The notes: a model not told the origin generated them from the sequence alone. DNA of 64,000 nucleotides from Burkholderia pseudomultivorans (GCF_001718415.1 NZ_CP013377.1:2046001-2110000); one strand, 5' to 3'; shown: positions 41,865 to 52,304, counted from the stretch's first letter. A program made the numbers and translations.

Positions 41865-42563
41865 TCACCCGGCGTCCGCTTCGCGCACCGCGCGCACGAA
41901 CGCCGCCATCCGGGCGTGATCCTTCACGCCCTTTGCGCCCTCCACTTCGATGCCGCTCGAGACATCGACAGCAAACGGGCGCAGCTGGCGAATCGCATCA
42001 CCGACGTTTTGCGCGTTCAAGCCACCACTCAAAACGGCCCGACGCGCGAGCTCTGCGGGAATAAGTGACCAATCGAAGACCTTGCCGCTGCCGCCGTAGT
42101 CCGGCACGAGTGTGTCGAACAGCAGGCCGCGCGCTTTCGAATAACGAAGACCCGATTCTACCAAATCGGCCGACTGCGTCGAGGGCCCCACGCGCACCGC
42201 GCGCAGCCACGGCAGGCGCGCCGCGCGGCCGAGCGCGTCGCACTGCTCGGGAGTTTCGTCGCCGTGGAACTGCAGCAGCGTGAGCGGCACCTCGCGCACG
42301 ACGGCCTCGATCTCGGCTTCGGTCGCGTTCACGAACAGCCCGACCACCGACACGAACGGCGGCGCGAGCCGCGCCAGCTCGGCCGCCTGCGCGATGCTCA
42401 CCGCGCGCGGGCTTTTCGGGTAGAACACGAGGCCGATCGCATCGGCGCCGAGCGCGGCCGCGTGCAGCACGTCGTCGGGGCGCGACAGCCCGCACAGCTT
42501 GATGCGCGTGCGCGGCGGCAGGTCGGCCGCGGCGCCCGGGGTAGAAAGGGCGTGATCCGTCAT
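41865..42563 (-). CDS. trpF: Phosphoribosylanthranilate isomerase
   Basis: TrpF isomerises phosphoribosylanthranilate in tryptophan synthesis. The 232-residue TIM barrel has the conserved [13 protein letters not shown] near 20-32 with the catalytic cysteine, LLQFHGDE, and SGGLNAQNV with VDVSSGIE near the end. ATG 42563 overlaps the truA stop by four bases; an extra 17-residue N-terminal extension precedes the barrel. Confidence 0.96.
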   Translation of the reverse strand: MTDHALSTPGAAADLPPRTRIKLCGLSRPDDVLHAAALGADAIGLVFYPKSPRAVSIAQAAELARLAPPFVSVVGLFVNATEAEIEAVVREVPLTLLQFHGDETPEQCDALGRAARLPWLRAVRVGPSTQSADLVESGLRYSKARGLLFDTLVPDYGGSGKVFDWSLIPAELARRAVLSGGLNAQNVGDAIRQLRPFAVDVSSGIEVEGAKGVKDHARMAAFVRAVREADAG

Positions 42564-43372
42564 GGTAGTGGGTCCAGATCGGCCCAGACGCTGCTCCACG
42601 GCACACTGCCGAGCTGCGCGGGCGGGACGGCGAATTCCGCCGGGTAGCCGACGTGGGCCAGGTACAGCCCGTCGGCCATGAAGGTGGGCGCCGCCAGGTT
42701 GCGGTCGCGCCCGGCCAGCACGGCGGCCATCCAGTCGGCCGGATAGCGGCCGCGCCCGACCGCCACGAGGCAGCCCATCAGGTTGCGCACCATGTGGTGC
42801 AGGAACGCGTTCGCGCGGAAGCGGAAATGCAGGAAATGGCCGACGCGCCGGATGTCGATCTGGTACAGGTGCTTGACCGGCGTCTTCGACTGGCATTCCG
42901 ACGAGCGGAACGACGAAAAATCGTGTTCGCCGATCAGGTGCGCGGCGGCGGTGCGCATCGCGTCGTCGTCGAGCGGCGTATGGATCCAGCCCGCGCGGCG
43001 GTCCAGCATCGGCGAACGCACCGGGTGCACGTACAGCGCGTAGTAATAGGTGCGCTCGAACGCCGAAAAGCGCGCGTGGAACGCGTCCGGCATCGGCTTC
43101 GCCCACTGCACGGCGACGCTCGGCGGCAGGAACGCGTTGGTGCCGCGCACCCACGAAAACGGCTCGCGATCGAGATCGGTGTCGAAGTGCACGACCTGCC
43201 CGAGCCCGTGCACGCCCGTGTCGGTCCGCCCCGCCACCGTCGTGTGCAGCGGCACGCGCGCGAATTCGGCGAGCGCGTGCTCGAGCGCGTTCTGCACGGT
43301 CTTGCCGTGCGGCTGCGCCTGCCAGCCGCAGAACGCCGCGCCGTCGTACTGAATGCCGAGTGCGATCCGCAT
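42560..43372 (-). CDS. truA: tRNA pseudouridine(38-40) synthase
   Basis: TruA modifies uridines 38-40 in the tRNA anticodon arm. The 270-residue protein has the catalytic aspartate D51 in [16 protein letters not shown], plus [12 protein letters not shown] and [17 protein letters not shown]. The start ATG overlaps the fimV-like stop (TGATG), and its stop overlaps trpF, so fimV-like, truA and trpF are coupled. Confidence 0.97.
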   Translation of the reverse strand: MRIALGIQYDGAAFCGWQAQPHGKTVQNALEHALAEFARVPLHTTVAGRTDTGVHGLGQVVHFDTDLDREPFSWVRGTNAFLPPSVAVQWAKPMPDAFHARFSAFERTYYYALYVHPVRSPMLDRRAGWIHTPLDDDAMRTAAAHLIGEHDFSSFRSSECQSKTPVKHLYQIDIRRVGHFLHFRFRANAFLHHMVRNLMGCLVAVGRGRYPADWMAAVLAGRDRNLAAPTFMADGLYLAHVGYPAEFAVPPAQLGSVPWSSVWADLDPLP

Positions 43373-45465
43373 CACGCCTCGTCCGCCAGTTTCGCGAGCA
43401 GCGCGCGCGCGTCGTCGCGCGTCGCCGCATCGTTCGCGTCGACCACTTCCTGCAGCAGCGTGCGCGCGCCCGACAGGTCGCCCAGCTCCACATATTCGGC
43501 CGCGAGGTCGAGCTTGTTGCGCGCGATGCGCGCCAGCTCTTCCGACGTCAGCGCGGGCAGCACCGCGCCCGGCGTCGGCGGCAGGTCGAGATCGAAATCG
43601 AGCTTCAGCGCGCCGAACTGTGCGCCGCCGAGCGGCGGCAGTGACGACGGCGCGGACGAACGGGCCGGTGCGTCGTCCGGATCCCATTCGAGCTCGTCGT
43701 CGTGGTCGGCCGGATATTCGGGGGCCGGATTGGCTGCGCCAATCGGCGGGCGGGCGGCGGTTTGACCGTTAGTTGCGTTACTGGGGGCCCGGAAGTGATC
43801 TGCGGGGCTACCCGACTCGTCCGCCGCGAGCGACGACTCGTCCGGCGTGCGCGGCGGCAGCGGCATGTCGAGACTGCCGAGCGCGGTGATCGCGTTCTGC
43901 ATCAGCGCCGCGTGCTGCGCGTCGGTTGCCAGCGGCACGACGGGCGCTTCGGTCGGCTCGGCAACCTCGGCCGGCTTTGCGTCGTGCGTCGCCGCCGACG
44001 CGTCGCCGGTCTGCGGCAATTCGGCATCAGCGGGCGGCAAGTGCGTGTGCGCGGCATCCACCTCTTCCGCCGCTTCCGGCGACGACGACGGCGCCGCTTC
44101 CGCGTCGGGCGGTGCGACCGTTTCGGCCGCTGCCGCCGTGGCGGCGGCCAGCGTCATGTCGGCTGCCGCGTCGCGGGCAACCGGCATCTCGGGCTGGATC
44201 GGCAGTTCCTGCTCGACCTCCGGCACGGCCGCGGCGCCCGCACCGCCGCCTGCCGCAGCAGACGCCGCAACTGCATCGGCCTGACGCGCCTTGCGGCGCT
44301 TGCGCAACAGGAATCCGGCCGCCAGCACGACGACGGCCGCGCCGGCTAGCGACGCCGGGCGCCAGTCGATCTGCTGCTCCGCGCGATTCGCGGGCGGCGG
44401 CGTGACCTCGGGCGCGGCCGCTTGCCCGGATGCCGACGCCGGCTGCGCCGCGCTGGCGGCGACATCGGAGGCCGCTGCGCTCGCCGGCGACGCGACCGCG
44501 GCCGATGCGCCCGCCTCGCCCGGCGTCGAGCGCGGGGCGACTGGCGCAAGCGCCGGTGCGACTGTGTTGGTCGCGGCCGGCTTGCCGATCCCGTGTTTCT
44601 GCAGCTCCATCAGCACGCGATTCTTCAGCGCCAGCAATTGCTGGAGGCTCGACGGTCGCGGCTGCGACGCCGCCGCAACGGGCGCCGCGCCGACCGGCTC
44701 GCTTGCCGCGCGCGTCCCGGCGCCCGGCGCCGGCTGGACCGCCGCGTCGCTGGCCGACGACGGCGCGGACTGGATGGCGCCGCTCCACATATGCGGGCCG
44801 CTCGCGGCCGCCGCAGCGGCCGCCGACGACGCCGATGCCGATGCCGCTCCGGCAACGAAAGAAGCGCCGTGCGCCGCGGACGCGGCGGATACGGCGGACG
44901 AAGCCGATGCGCCCGCGGGCGCAGCCGCCCCGTTCGCGCCACTTGCCGCGCCCCGCTGCGCGGCCGAGGCCGCCGAAGCGGCGGACGCGACGGAGGACGC
45001 ACCATGCGGCATCGAAGCCGCGTGCTGCATGCTTGCAGCCCCGCCCGAAGCGGCGACCGCCGCCGAAGCCGCCGCCGCACCCGAGGCCCCGGCCGGCGCC
45101 AGCGCCGCGCCGTTCGCGTCGAGCGCGGGCACCGTCAGCGTCGCGCCGACTTTCAGGCGGCTCGGATCGCGCTTCATGAACGCCTGCGGATTCGCGTCGA
45201 ACAGCGCGCGGCCGGCGCGCGCGAGCACGCCGGGATCGTGCGATTGCGTGGCCGCGATCGCGATGTCGTTGAGTGACTGGCCGGGCTGGACCGTGATGAC
45301 GAGCGGCGCGGGGCCTGAGGCGGAGGCGGGGGCCGCCGTCGCTTCGCCGGCGGCGGTACCGGCCGCCCAGGCCGACGCGGCCGCGCCGAGCGCCAGGATC
45401 GCCAGCGCAGCGCGCACGGCGCGTGACAGACGGGACTGACGCGGGAACAAGGAAATTCGGGACAT
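43372..45465 (-). CDS. FimV/HubP-like polar protein with LysM domain
   Basis: The 697-residue envelope protein has a signal peptide near residues 14-34, cut after AWA, then a LysM-like domain at about 55-115 ([20 protein letters not shown]). A long Ala/Ser-rich segment of ASAASAA-type repeats covers about 120-330. One membrane helix, [19 protein letters not shown], is followed by an acidic cytoplasmic domain and a C-terminal TPR-like helix pair ([21 protein letters not shown]). This is the FimV/HubP architecture, used at the cell pole for type IV pili and polarity. ATG 45465 is chosen over a longer frame without a signal. The repeats are slippage-prone. Confidence 0.87.
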   Translation of the reverse strand: MSRISLFPRQSRLSRAVRAALAILALGAAASAWAAGTAAGEATAAPASASGPAPLVITVQPGQSLNDIAIAATQSHDPGVLARAGRALFDANPQAFMKRDPSRLKVGATLTVPALDANGAALAPAGASGAAAASAAVAASGGAASMQHAASMPHGASSVASAASAASAAQRGAASGANGAAAPAGASASSAVSAASAAHGASFVAGAASASASSAAAAAAASGPHMWSGAIQSAPSSASDAAVQPAPGAGTRAASEPVGAAPVAAASQPRPSSLQQLLALKNRVLMELQKHGIGKPAATNTVAPALAPVAPRSTPGEAGASAAVASPASAAASDVAASAAQPASASGQAAAPEVTPPPANRAEQQIDWRPASLAGAAVVVLAAGFLLRKRRKARQADAVAASAAAGGGAGAAAVPEVEQELPIQPEMPVARDAAADMTLAAATAAAAETVAPPDAEAAPSSSPEAAEEVDAAHTHLPPADAELPQTGDASAATHDAKPAEVAEPTEAPVVPLATDAQHAALMQNAITALGSLDMPLPPRTPDESSLAADESGSPADHFRAPSNATNGQTAARPPIGAANPAPEYPADHDDELEWDPDDAPARSSAPSSLPPLGGAQFGALKLDFDLDLPPTPGAVLPALTSEELARIARNKLDLAAEYVELGDLSGARTLLQEVVDANDAATRDDARALLAKLADEA

Positions 45466-46017
45466 CGTTGGCTCTATCGCCGCGCGCGGGCGCGGCTCGG
45501 ATTCGCGTAGGGAAGCGTCAATAAAGTCGCCGCAGAAATGCAAAAGCGTCGCGCTGAACGCGACGCTTTCGGCCGGTCTGCGCGTCGTAACCGCGTAGTT
45601 TACTTCACGCGATCGGGTTCGGGCCGAATTCGTCGCCGGCGGGTGCAACCGCGCCGCGCATTCGGGCGCGAACCGGTAGCCGCGCAGGATCATTCCGCCC
45701 GCTTGCCGCACCCCGCCACGCCGATTCGACCGACCACCCGGCACAGCGCCGCTTTATCAAAAATCGGACATCAATTGAGGCAAATACCGACGACAATTTC
45801 AGCACAGGAACGAATTAGAGCCCTTATACTACGCCCCGCATCACCTCCTCGTGCCAAAGGAACCGATGCAAGAAAGCCCCGGACCGGGAGAGCGGTTCGG
45901 GGCTTTCGCATTTGCGCGCGACGGACGGCCGCAGCCCACGCAGCGCCGGCCCAATAAAAAACGCGCCGGCCGCCCCGCGAAGGGCAGGCAGGCGCGTCGT
46001 CTCGCGTGCGACCCGGC
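45466..46017. other. Intergenic region between asd and the fimV-like gene with two hairpins
   Basis: These 552 bases hold no gene I can support. A perfect 11-bp hairpin at 45543-45569 (AAAGCGTCGCG arm, five-base loop) is followed on the minus strand by TTTTG. It lies 78 bases before the fimV-like start, so it may attenuate that gene. The section 45750-45830 is AT-rich and probably contains the promoter. A second hairpin at 45872-45907 is described separately. Confidence 0.6.
45868..45907 (-). terminator. Probable asd terminator
   Basis: GAAAGCCCCG and CGGGGCTTTC pair over ten bases around a 16-base GC-rich loop. On the minus strand TTTCTTG follows. It is 110 bases past the asd stop codon. 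The plus strand is also terminator-like. Confidence 0.7.
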
Positions 46018-47139
46018 TTACTTGTCGAGCAGGATGCGCAGCATGCGGCGCAGCGGCTCGGCCGCGCCCCACAGCAGCTGGTCGCCGACCGTGAACGCCG
46101 ACAGGTATTCACCGCCCATCGCGAGCTTGCGCAGGCGGCCGACCGGCACCGTCAGCGTGCCGGTGACCTTCGCCGGCGACAGATCGTGCATCGACGCTTC
46201 GCGCTCGTTCGGCACGACCTTCACCCAGTCGTTCGCCGACGCGAGGATGCCGTCGATCTCGTCGAGCGGCACGTCCTTCTTCAGCTTGATCGTCAGCGCC
46301 TGCGAGTGGCAGCGCATCGCGCCGATCCGCACGCACAGCCCGTCGACCGGGATCGAGCCCGGCTCGCCCATCGCCGGCTTGCCGAGGATCTTGTTCGTTT
46401 CGGCGCCGCCCTTCCATTCTTCCTTCGACATGCCGTTGCCGAGATCCTTGTCGATCCACGGAATCAGCGAACCTGCGAGCGGCACGCCGAAATGGCTCGT
46501 CGGCATCGCGTCGCTGTTCATCGTGGCCAGCACGCGGCGATCGATGTCGAGGATCGCCGATGCCGGATCGGCCAGTTGCTGCTGCACCGCGCCGTGCAGC
46601 GCGCCCATCTGCGACAGCAGTTCGCGCATGTTCTGCGCGCCCGCGCCCGATGCGGCCTGGTAGGTCATCGCCGTCATCCAGTCGACGAGGTTCTCGCGGA
46701 ACAGGCCGCCGAGCGCCATCAGCATCAGGCTCACCGTGCAGTTGCCGCCGACGAAGTTCTTGGTGCCCTTGACGAGCGCGTCCTTGATCACGTCGAGGTT
46801 GACCGGGTCGAGGATGATGACTGCGTCATCCTTCATCCGCAGCGACGAGGCCGCGTCGATCCAGTAGCCGTTCCAGCCCGCCGCGCGCAGCTTCGGGAAC
46901 ACCTCGTTCGTGTAGTCGCCGCCCTGGCACGTGATGATCACGTCGCACTTCTTCAGCTCGTCGACGTTGGTCGCGTCCTTGAGCGTGGTCTCGTTTTTCG
47001 CGAACGACGGCGCCTTGCCGCCCGTGTTGCTGGTGCTGAAGAACACCGGTTCGATCAGGTCGAAATCGCCCTCTTCCTGCATGCGCTGCATCAGGACGCT
47101 GCCGACCATGCCGCGCCAACCTACGAGACCTACGTTCAT
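46018..47139 (-). CDS. asd: Aspartate-semialdehyde dehydrogenase
   Basis: Asd reduces aspartyl phosphate to aspartate semialdehyde, the branch point to lysine/diaminopimelate, threonine, methionine and isoleucine. The 373-residue protein starts [16 protein letters not shown], the NADP loop, and has the catalytic cysteine C134 in [13 protein letters not shown]. It is of the gamma-type Asd family. A Thr/Ile/Lys-rich leader ORF and a GC-rich hairpin lie upstream, which suggests control by end-product amino acids. Confidence 0.97.
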   Translation of the reverse strand: MNVGLVGWRGMVGSVLMQRMQEEGDFDLIEPVFFSTSNTGGKAPSFAKNETTLKDATNVDELKKCDVIITCQGGDYTNEVFPKLRAAGWNGYWIDAASSLRMKDDAVIILDPVNLDVIKDALVKGTKNFVGGNCTVSLMLMALGGLFRENLVDWMTAMTYQAASGAGAQNMRELLSQMGALHGAVQQQLADPASAILDIDRRVLATMNSDAMPTSHFGVPLAGSLIPWIDKDLGNGMSKEEWKGGAETNKILGKPAMGEPGSIPVDGLCVRIGAMRCHSQALTIKLKKDVPLDEIDGILASANDWVKVVPNEREASMHDLSPAKVTGTLTVPVGRLRKLAMGGEYLSAFTVGDQLLWGAAEPLRRMLRILLDK

Positions 47140-47181
47140 GACTAACCCTTTGCTTTGAATGGAGCTTCCCCGCCATTTCCG

Positions 47182-47203
47182 TCCCCGCGTGACCGCGCGG
47201 GGA
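47182..47203 (-). promoter_or_regulatory. Hairpin between leader ORF and asd
   Basis: TCCCCGCG and CGCGGGGA form a perfect 8-bp stem with a six-base loop, 23 bases after the leader stop and 43 before the asd start. CCCGCC and GGCGGG flank it and could extend or compete with the stem. No T run follows, so it is not a classic terminator. Confidence 0.5.
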
Positions 47204-47225
47204 AACAGGCGGGCACGACGGACGA

Positions 47226-47345
47226 TCAGCGTTTAATGATCGTTTTCGTGGTAATGGTTTTCGTGATGACGATGGCGCGCGCACCCGCACGGGCAGTGTT
47301 GCCGTGGAGTTTCAGGACCGGGGAGATCAGGGAAATCAGCGCCAT
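47226..47345 (-). CDS. Candidate Thr/Ile/Lys-rich leader peptide of asd
   Basis: This short frame of 39 codons starts at ATG 47345 and ends in TGA 86 bases before asd. The last 15 residues read [15 protein letters not shown]: five Thr, five Ile and three Lys, all end products of the pathway that asd serves. Such clustering resembles the E. coli thr leader peptide. The first half, [13 protein letters not shown], is not biased in this way. A -35/-10 pair ends just before it, so translation may begin on the first base of the RNA. Attenuation-type control is inference. Confidence 0.6.
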   Translation of the reverse strand: MALISLISPVLKLHGNTARAGARAIVITKTITTKTIIKR

Positions 47346-47351
47346 CGTTCG

Positions 47352-47380
47352 AGTCTACACAAAGCCGGTTGGCCGCACAA
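47352..47380 (-). promoter_or_regulatory. Candidate asd promoter
   Basis: On the minus strand, TTGTGC (47380-47375) and TAGACT (47357-47352) are separated by exactly 17 bp. Transcription would start at or within a base or two of the leader ATG at 47345. The hexamers match the sigma-70 consensus at 3 and 4 of 6 positions. Confidence 0.45.
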
Positions 47381-47389
47381 CGGCCAACC
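47367..47389 (-). terminator. Probable leuB terminator
   Basis: GGTTGGCCG and CGGCCAACC form a perfect 9-bp stem with loop TTGTG, 65 bases after the leuB stop, followed on the minus strand only by GGCTTTGTG. The weak T run makes termination uncertain, and the stem overlaps the proposed asd -35 box. Confidence 0.5.
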
Positions 47390-47453
47390 GCGGGCGAACG
47401 CGCCGATTTTTGCGGCCCGTTCGCGCCCTTTTCTACCTTTACTTCCGCATCGC

Positions 47454-48521
47454 TTACAGCGCCGCGACCACCGCGTCGCCCATCGCCGCCGTGCCGACCT
47501 GCTTGCAGCCCGGCGTCGCGATGTCGCCGGTGCGGTAGCCCTGTTCGAGCACCGTTTTGACCGCGCGCTCGATGCGATCGGCCTGCTCGGCACGGTTCAG
47601 CGAATAGCGCAGCAGCATCGCGGCCGACAGGATCGTCGCGAGCGGATTCGCGATGCCCTTGCCCGCGATGTCCGGCGCCGAACCGTGCGACGGCTCGTAC
47701 AGGCCCTTGTTGTTCTTGTCGAGCGACGCCGACGGCAGCATGCCGATCGAACCCGTCAGCATCGACGCTTCATCCGACAGGATGTCGCCGAACATGTTGC
47801 CGGTCACGATCACGTCGAACTGCTTCGGCGCCTTCGCGAGCTGCATCGCCGCGTTGTCGACGTACATGTGCGACAGCTCGACGTCCGCGTACTCCTTCGA
47901 CACGTCGATCATGATGTCGCGCCAGAACTGCGAGGTCTCGAGCACGTTCGACTTGTCGACCGACAGCAGCTTCTTCGCACGCTTTTGCGCGGCCTGGAAC
48001 GCGACGTGCGCGATGCGGCGCACTTCCGGCTCCGAATAGCGCATCGTGTCGAAGCCTTCGCGCTCGCCCGCGAACGGGCCGTCCGGCGCCGCGCGCACGC
48101 CGCGCGGCTGGCCGAAGTAGATGTCGCCGTTCAGTTCGCGCACGATCAGGATGTCGAGGCCCGCGACGAGTTCCGGCTTCAGCGGCGACGCGTCGACGAG
48201 CTGCGGATAGCAGATCGCCGGACGGAAGTTCGCGAACAGCTCGAGGTGCTTGCGCAGCCCGAGGATCGCCTGCTCGGGGCGCAGCGCGCGCTCGAGCGAG
48301 TCGTACTTCCAGTCGCCGACCGCGCCGAACAGGATCGCGTCGGCTTCCTTCGCGAGCTTCAGCGTCGCGTCCGGCAGCGGATGACCGCTCGCCTCGTAGC
48401 CCGCGCCGCCGACCGGCGCCTGTTCGAGTTCGAACTTCTCGTCGAGTGCGTTCAGCACCTTCACCGCTTCGGTGACGATTTCCGGACCGATGCCGTCGCC
48501 CGGCAGCACTGCAATCTTCAT
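47454..48521 (-). CDS. leuB: 3-isopropylmalate dehydrogenase
   Basis: LeuB oxidatively decarboxylates 3-isopropylmalate in leucine synthesis. The 355-residue protein starts [16 protein letters not shown] and has [19 protein letters not shown] with the catalytic lysine, and the NAD-binding [18 protein letters not shown]. It is 40 bases after leuD and last in the leuC-leuD-leuB operon. Confidence 0.97.
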   Translation of the reverse strand: MKIAVLPGDGIGPEIVTEAVKVLNALDEKFELEQAPVGGAGYEASGHPLPDATLKLAKEADAILFGAVGDWKYDSLERALRPEQAILGLRKHLELFANFRPAICYPQLVDASPLKPELVAGLDILIVRELNGDIYFGQPRGVRAAPDGPFAGEREGFDTMRYSEPEVRRIAHVAFQAAQKRAKKLLSVDKSNVLETSQFWRDIMIDVSKEYADVELSHMYVDNAAMQLAKAPKQFDVIVTGNMFGDILSDEASMLTGSIGMLPSASLDKNNKGLYEPSHGSAPDIAGKGIANPLATILSAAMLLRYSLNRAEQADRIERAVKTVLEQGYRTGDIATPGCKQVGTAAMGDAVVAAL

Positions 48522-48561
48522 GCGTTATTCCTGACTGGGTAGGTTGTGAATGCCACGGCGC

Positions 48562-49212
48562 TCAGCCGACCAGCTTGTTGTTCAGCCACGGCTGCTTCGC
48601 GAGCCGCTCGGCTTCGAACTGGCGAATCTTGTCCGCGTGACGCAGCGTGAGGCCGATGTCGTCGAAGCCGTTCAGCAGGCAGTACTTGCGGAATGCGGTG
48701 ATCTCGAACGGATACTCGCGGCCGTCCGGCGCGCGCACGACCTGCGCGTCGAGGTCGATCGTCAGCTGGAAGCCGTTGAACGCGACCGTCTCGTTGATCA
48801 GGTGATCGACCTGCTGCTCGGTCAGCACGATCGGCAGCAGCCCGTTCTTGAAGCAGTTGTTGAAGAAGATGTCGGCGAAGCTCGGCGCGATGATCGCGCG
48901 GAAGCCGTACTGCTGCAGCGCCCACGGCGCATGCTCGCGCGAGCTGCCGCAGCCGAAGTTCTTGCGCGTGACGAGGATCGACGCGCCCTGGTAGCGCGGC
49001 TGGTTCAGCACGAAGTCCGGGTTCAGCGGACGCTTCGAGTTGTCCTGGCCCGGTTCGCCGTGGTCGAGGTAACGCCACTCGTCGAACGCGTTCGGACCGA
49101 AGCCCGTGCGCTTGATCGATTTCAGGAACTGCTTCGGAATGATCGCGTCGGTGTCGACGTTCTCGCGATCGAGCGGCGCCACGACGCCGGTATGCACAAT
49201 GAATTTTTCCAT
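48562..49212 (-). CDS. leuD: 3-isopropylmalate dehydratase small subunit
   Basis: LeuD forms the swivel domain of isopropylmalate isomerase with LeuC. The 216-residue protein starts [25 protein letters not shown] and has the aconitase-type loop [15 protein letters not shown] near 82-96. It lies 67 bases after the small lipoprotein gene. Confidence 0.97.
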   Translation of the reverse strand: MEKFIVHTGVVAPLDRENVDTDAIIPKQFLKSIKRTGFGPNAFDEWRYLDHGEPGQDNSKRPLNPDFVLNQPRYQGASILVTRKNFGCGSSREHAPWALQQYGFRAIIAPSFADIFFNNCFKNGLLPIVLTEQQVDHLINETVAFNGFQLTIDLDAQVVRAPDGREYPFEITAFRKYCLLNGFDDIGLTLRHADKIRQFEAERLAKQPWLNNKLVG

Positions 49213-49279
49213 GATCCGCTATCCGGTTGAAGGGCCGGCACTCGGCCGGCGCACATCGACAAATTCTCGGTGGTCGGTG

Positions 49280-49426
49280 TCAGTCCGCGGCGCGCTGCAG
49301 CGCGTTGCCGGCGGCGTTGACGTCCTCCCCGAAGCCTCGGACGGTATTGCAGCCCGCGAGGCCGAAGCCCAGCCCCGCGAGCGCCAGCGCGGCCAGCAGC
49401 CGCGCGATGCGCTTCGATGCCGTCAC
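49280..49426 (-). CDS. Entericidin-type small lipoprotein
   Basis: This 48-residue protein starts at GTG 49426, three bases after the leuC stop codon. Residues 1-25 are a lipoprotein signal ending LGFGLAGC, with the lipidated cysteine near residue 26, and the mature part is NTVRGFGEDVNAAGNALQRA. That short helix with VNAAGNAL-type spacing is typical of the entericidin A/B family, small envelope lipoproteins with an antitoxin/toxin-like history. It is embedded in the leuC-leuD operon, so it is made with leucine enzymes; its function here is unknown. Confidence 0.85.
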   Translation of the reverse strand: MTASKRIARLLAALALAGLGFGLAGCNTVRGFGEDVNAAGNALQRAAD

Positions 49427-49429
49427 GCG

Positions 49430-50839
49430 TTACCCCAGCTTGCGAATATCGACGAAATGGCCTTCGATCGCCGCCGCCGCCGCCATCGCGGGGCTGACCA
49501 GGTGCGTGCGGCCGCCCGCGCCCTGCCGGCCTTCGAAGTTGCGGTTCGACGTCGACGCGCAGCGCTCGCCCGGGTCGAGCCGGTCGGCGTTCATCGCGAG
49601 GCACATCGAGCAGCCCGGCTCGCGCCATTCGAAGCCCGCGTCGGTGAACACCTTGTCGAGCCCTTCGCGCTCGGCCTGCGCCTTCACGAGGCCCGAGCCC
49701 GGCACGACCATCGCGAGCCGCACGTTCGGCGCGACGCGGCGGTTCAGCTTCTTCACGACGTACGCCGCCGCGCGGATGTCCTCGATGCGCGCGTTCGTGC
49801 ACGAACCGATGAAGATCTTGTCGACCTTGATCGACTCGATCGGCGTGTTCGGCTCGAGGGCCATGTAGGCCAGCGCGCGCTCCATCGCGTCGCGCTTGAC
49901 CGGATCCTTCTCGCGCTCGGGATCGGGCACGCGACCGTCGATCGACGTGACCATCTCCGGCGACGTGCCCCAGGTGACCTGCGGGACGATCTCGGCCGCG
50001 TTCAGCTCGACGACGCGATCGAAATGCGCGCCGTCGTCCGACTTGAAGGTCTTCCAGTATTCGACGGCCTGATCCCATTCCGCGCCGGTCGGCACGAACG
50101 GACGGCCCTTCAGGTAGTCGATCGTCGTGTCGTCGACCGCGACCATGCCCGCGCGCGCGCCGGCTTCGATCGCCATGTTGCAGACCGTCATGCGGCCTTC
50201 CATCGACAGCGCGCGGATCGTCGAGCCGCCGAATTCGATCGCGTAGCCCGTGCCGCCGGCCGTGCCGATCTTGCCGATGATCGCGAGCACGATGTCCTTC
50301 GCGGTGCAGCCGCGCGGCAGCGCGCCCTCGACCTTCACGAGCATGTTCTTGCTCTTCTTCTGCAGCAGCGTCTGCGTCGCGAGCACGTGCTCGACTTCCG
50401 ACGTGCCGATGCCGTGCGCGAGCGCGCCGAACGCGCCGTGCGTCGACGTGTGCGAATCGCCGCACACGATCGTCATGCCCGGCAGCGTCGCGCCCTGCTC
50501 GGGCCCGATGATGTGGACGATGCCCTGGCGCAGGTCGTTCATCTTGAACTGCGTGATGCCGTACGCGTCGCAGTTCGCGTCGAGCGTGTCGACCTGCAGC
50601 TTCGAAACGGGATCGGCGATGCCATGGCTGCGATCGGTGGTCGGCACGTTGTGGTCGGACACGGCCAGGTTCGCGCTGATGCGCCACACCGGACGCTGCG
50701 CGAGCTTCAGCCCTTCGAACGCCTGCGGGCTCGTGACTTCATGCAGCAACTGACGGTCGATGTACAGCAGGGTCGTACCGTCTTCCTCGGTGTGGACGAC
50801 GTGGGTATTCCACAGTTTGTCGTAGAGAGTCTGTGCCAT
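49430..50839 (-). CDS. leuC: 3-isopropylmalate dehydratase large subunit
   Basis: LeuC is the iron-sulfur subunit that isomerises 2- to 3-isopropylmalate. The 469-residue protein starts [15 protein letters not shown] and has the cluster cysteines in [10 protein letters not shown] and in the SMCLAMN block near the end. [21 protein letters not shown] is the conserved active-site stretch. It is first in the operon leuC-lipoprotein-leuD-leuB. The 196 bases upstream include a CATAAT box near 50886 but no clear leucine leader peptide. Confidence 0.98.
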   Translation of the reverse strand: MAQTLYDKLWNTHVVHTEEDGTTLLYIDRQLLHEVTSPQAFEGLKLAQRPVWRISANLAVSDHNVPTTDRSHGIADPVSKLQVDTLDANCDAYGITQFKMNDLRQGIVHIIGPEQGATLPGMTIVCGDSHTSTHGAFGALAHGIGTSEVEHVLATQTLLQKKSKNMLVKVEGALPRGCTAKDIVLAIIGKIGTAGGTGYAIEFGGSTIRALSMEGRMTVCNMAIEAGARAGMVAVDDTTIDYLKGRPFVPTGAEWDQAVEYWKTFKSDDGAHFDRVVELNAAEIVPQVTWGTSPEMVTSIDGRVPDPEREKDPVKRDAMERALAYMALEPNTPIESIKVDKIFIGSCTNARIEDIRAAAYVVKKLNRRVAPNVRLAMVVPGSGLVKAQAEREGLDKVFTDAGFEWREPGCSMCLAMNADRLDPGERCASTSNRNFEGRQGAGGRTHLVSPAMAAAAAIEGHFVDIRKLG

Positions 50840-51035
50840 GGGTATGCGGGGTCGTTGTGACTACAAGCCTTGCGGATGGAGCCGATTATGCCACGCAGAA
50901 CGCGCGCCGGCGCAGGCCGACCGCTAAAAAACCCATTAAAAACAGTAGCTTGGCTGGTAGTTCCAATACCTGTATCGGCATTACCCGGCAAGTCGGGCGC
51001 AGCGTGCCCGCCGGCGGCACACACTCCGGGCGCCT

Positions 51036-52304
51036 TCACTCGGGCTTGCGCGTGCCGCGCGGCGCCGCCGCCGGCAGCACATACCCGTCGTCGAGCGTCG
51101 CCAGGAACGCGGCGACGTCGTCGATATCGCGCTCGCTCCACACCGGCCGCTCGCCGCGCCGGCGCGTCAGCGGCGCGTCCGTCGTGTCGACGTTCGCGCG
51201 CAGGTTCGCGGGCAGGTCGTCGTACGGCACCACATGGCCGTGCCGATCCTTCGCGTACCACTTCGCGGGATCCGTATCGCGCTGCACGTAGAAGCGCAGC
51301 ACGTCCTTCAGCGCATGGAAGCGTCCGTTGTGGAAGAACACGCGCCGCGTCGCCGTATTGCGCAGCGACGGCGTCTTGAACAGCCCGCAGTTCGCGCGGT
51401 CCGCCGACTGGTCGGTCCGCACCGGCCCGCAGAGGCCGAGGTCGTAGTAAGCGGGGTTCGCGTTCGCGCGCAGCTCCCGGTTGCGCGGCACGCCGAGCGC
51501 CTCGAACGTGAAGTCGGTCAGCAGCGGATGCGCGCCGTTCACGCCCGGCTGGTCGATATGGCACGACGCGCAATTGCCGCGCGCGGGATCGTCGAACAGC
51601 CGCTTGCCGCGCAACTCCTGCGCGCTCAGCTCGACCTTGCCGTCGAGGTAGTAGTCGAACTTGCTCGTGTACGGATGAAGGTCGGGATCCTCGAGTTCGA
51701 AACGCTCGATCGCGAGCGCCGCGTTCGCAAACGCCTGCTTCGGATCGTCGAGCGCATGCGCACCGAACACCGCGCGAAAACGTGCCGCATACGGCGCGGC
51801 CCGCAGCTTCGCGACGACGGCCTCCGGGTTCGGGTTAGCCATCTCGTCCGGATTCAGCAGCGGAAAGGCCGCCTGGTCGCGCAGCCGGTTGAAGCGGCCG
51901 TCCCAGCCGAACCCGCCGACCGGCGCGTTGTCGGTTTCCGTCAGCCGCTCGGCCGCACTGGCGGCCTGCGCATGCGACCAGATCGGCGTGCGGTTCAGCA
52001 CGTAGCGCAGGCTCGGCACCGCGCGGGCGCCCTGCCGCTTCAGATCGGCGCCGCCGAGCTGCGCGGCGAGGCCGTTCGGCGGGCCGTAGGCGTGCGCGGG
52101 GCTGTGGCAGGTCGCGCACGACATCCGGCCCGACGCGGACAGCGACGGATCGAAGAACATCAGCTTGCCGAGCGCAGCCGCCTCGCCCGGCCCGGCCGGC
52201 GCCGCGCCGGCATGTGACGCGCAGAACCCGAGCGCCAGCGCGACGCCCAGCGCGCGCCAGCCGCCGCGCCGTTGCGCGCCGCCGACCGTCCGCAGCGCCT
52301 TCAC
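51036..52304 (-). CDS. Di-heme cytochrome c peroxidase/MauG-like protein
   Basis: This 422-residue periplasmic protein starts at GTG 52304, overlapping the upstream stop by three bases. A signal peptide ends near HAGA (residues 17-34). Two c-type heme sites are present: C63-x2-C66-H67 (CATCH) and C245-x2-C248-H249 (CASCH), the spacing of the CcpA/MauG family. It probably reduces a peroxide or oxidises a partner protein. As the last gene of an operon with a phosphoesterase and two exported proteins, it may act on one of them; this is inference. Confidence 0.88.
   Translation of the reverse strand: MKALRTVGGAQRRGGWRALGVALALGFCASHAGAAPAGPGEAAALGKLMFFDPSLSASGRMSCATCHSPAHAYGPPNGLAAQLGGADLKRQGARAVPSLRYVLNRTPIWSHAQAASAAERLTETDNAPVGGFGWDGRFNRLRDQAAFPLLNPDEMANPNPEAVVAKLRAAPYAARFRAVFGAHALDDPKQAFANAALAIERFELEDPDLHPYTSKFDYYLDGKVELSAQELRGKRLFDDPARGNCASCHIDQPGVNGAHPLLTDFTFEALGVPRNRELRANANPAYYDLGLCGPVRTDQSADRANCGLFKTPSLRNTATRRVFFHNGRFHALKDVLRFYVQRDTDPAKWYAKDRHGHVVPYDDLPANLRANVDTTDAPLTRRRGERPVWSERDIDDVAAFLATLDDGYVLPAAAPRGTRKPE

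Noticed and set aside
44400..45120. Ala/Ser repeat DNA in the fimV-like gene as a tandem repeat array or CRISPR.
   Set aside because: The units are imperfect codon-level repeats within an intact frame. No regular spacers exist.
50880..50945. A 16-codon frame upstream of leuC as a leucine leader peptide.
   Set aside because: Only two of its sixteen codons are leucine, and no terminator/antiterminator pair follows.
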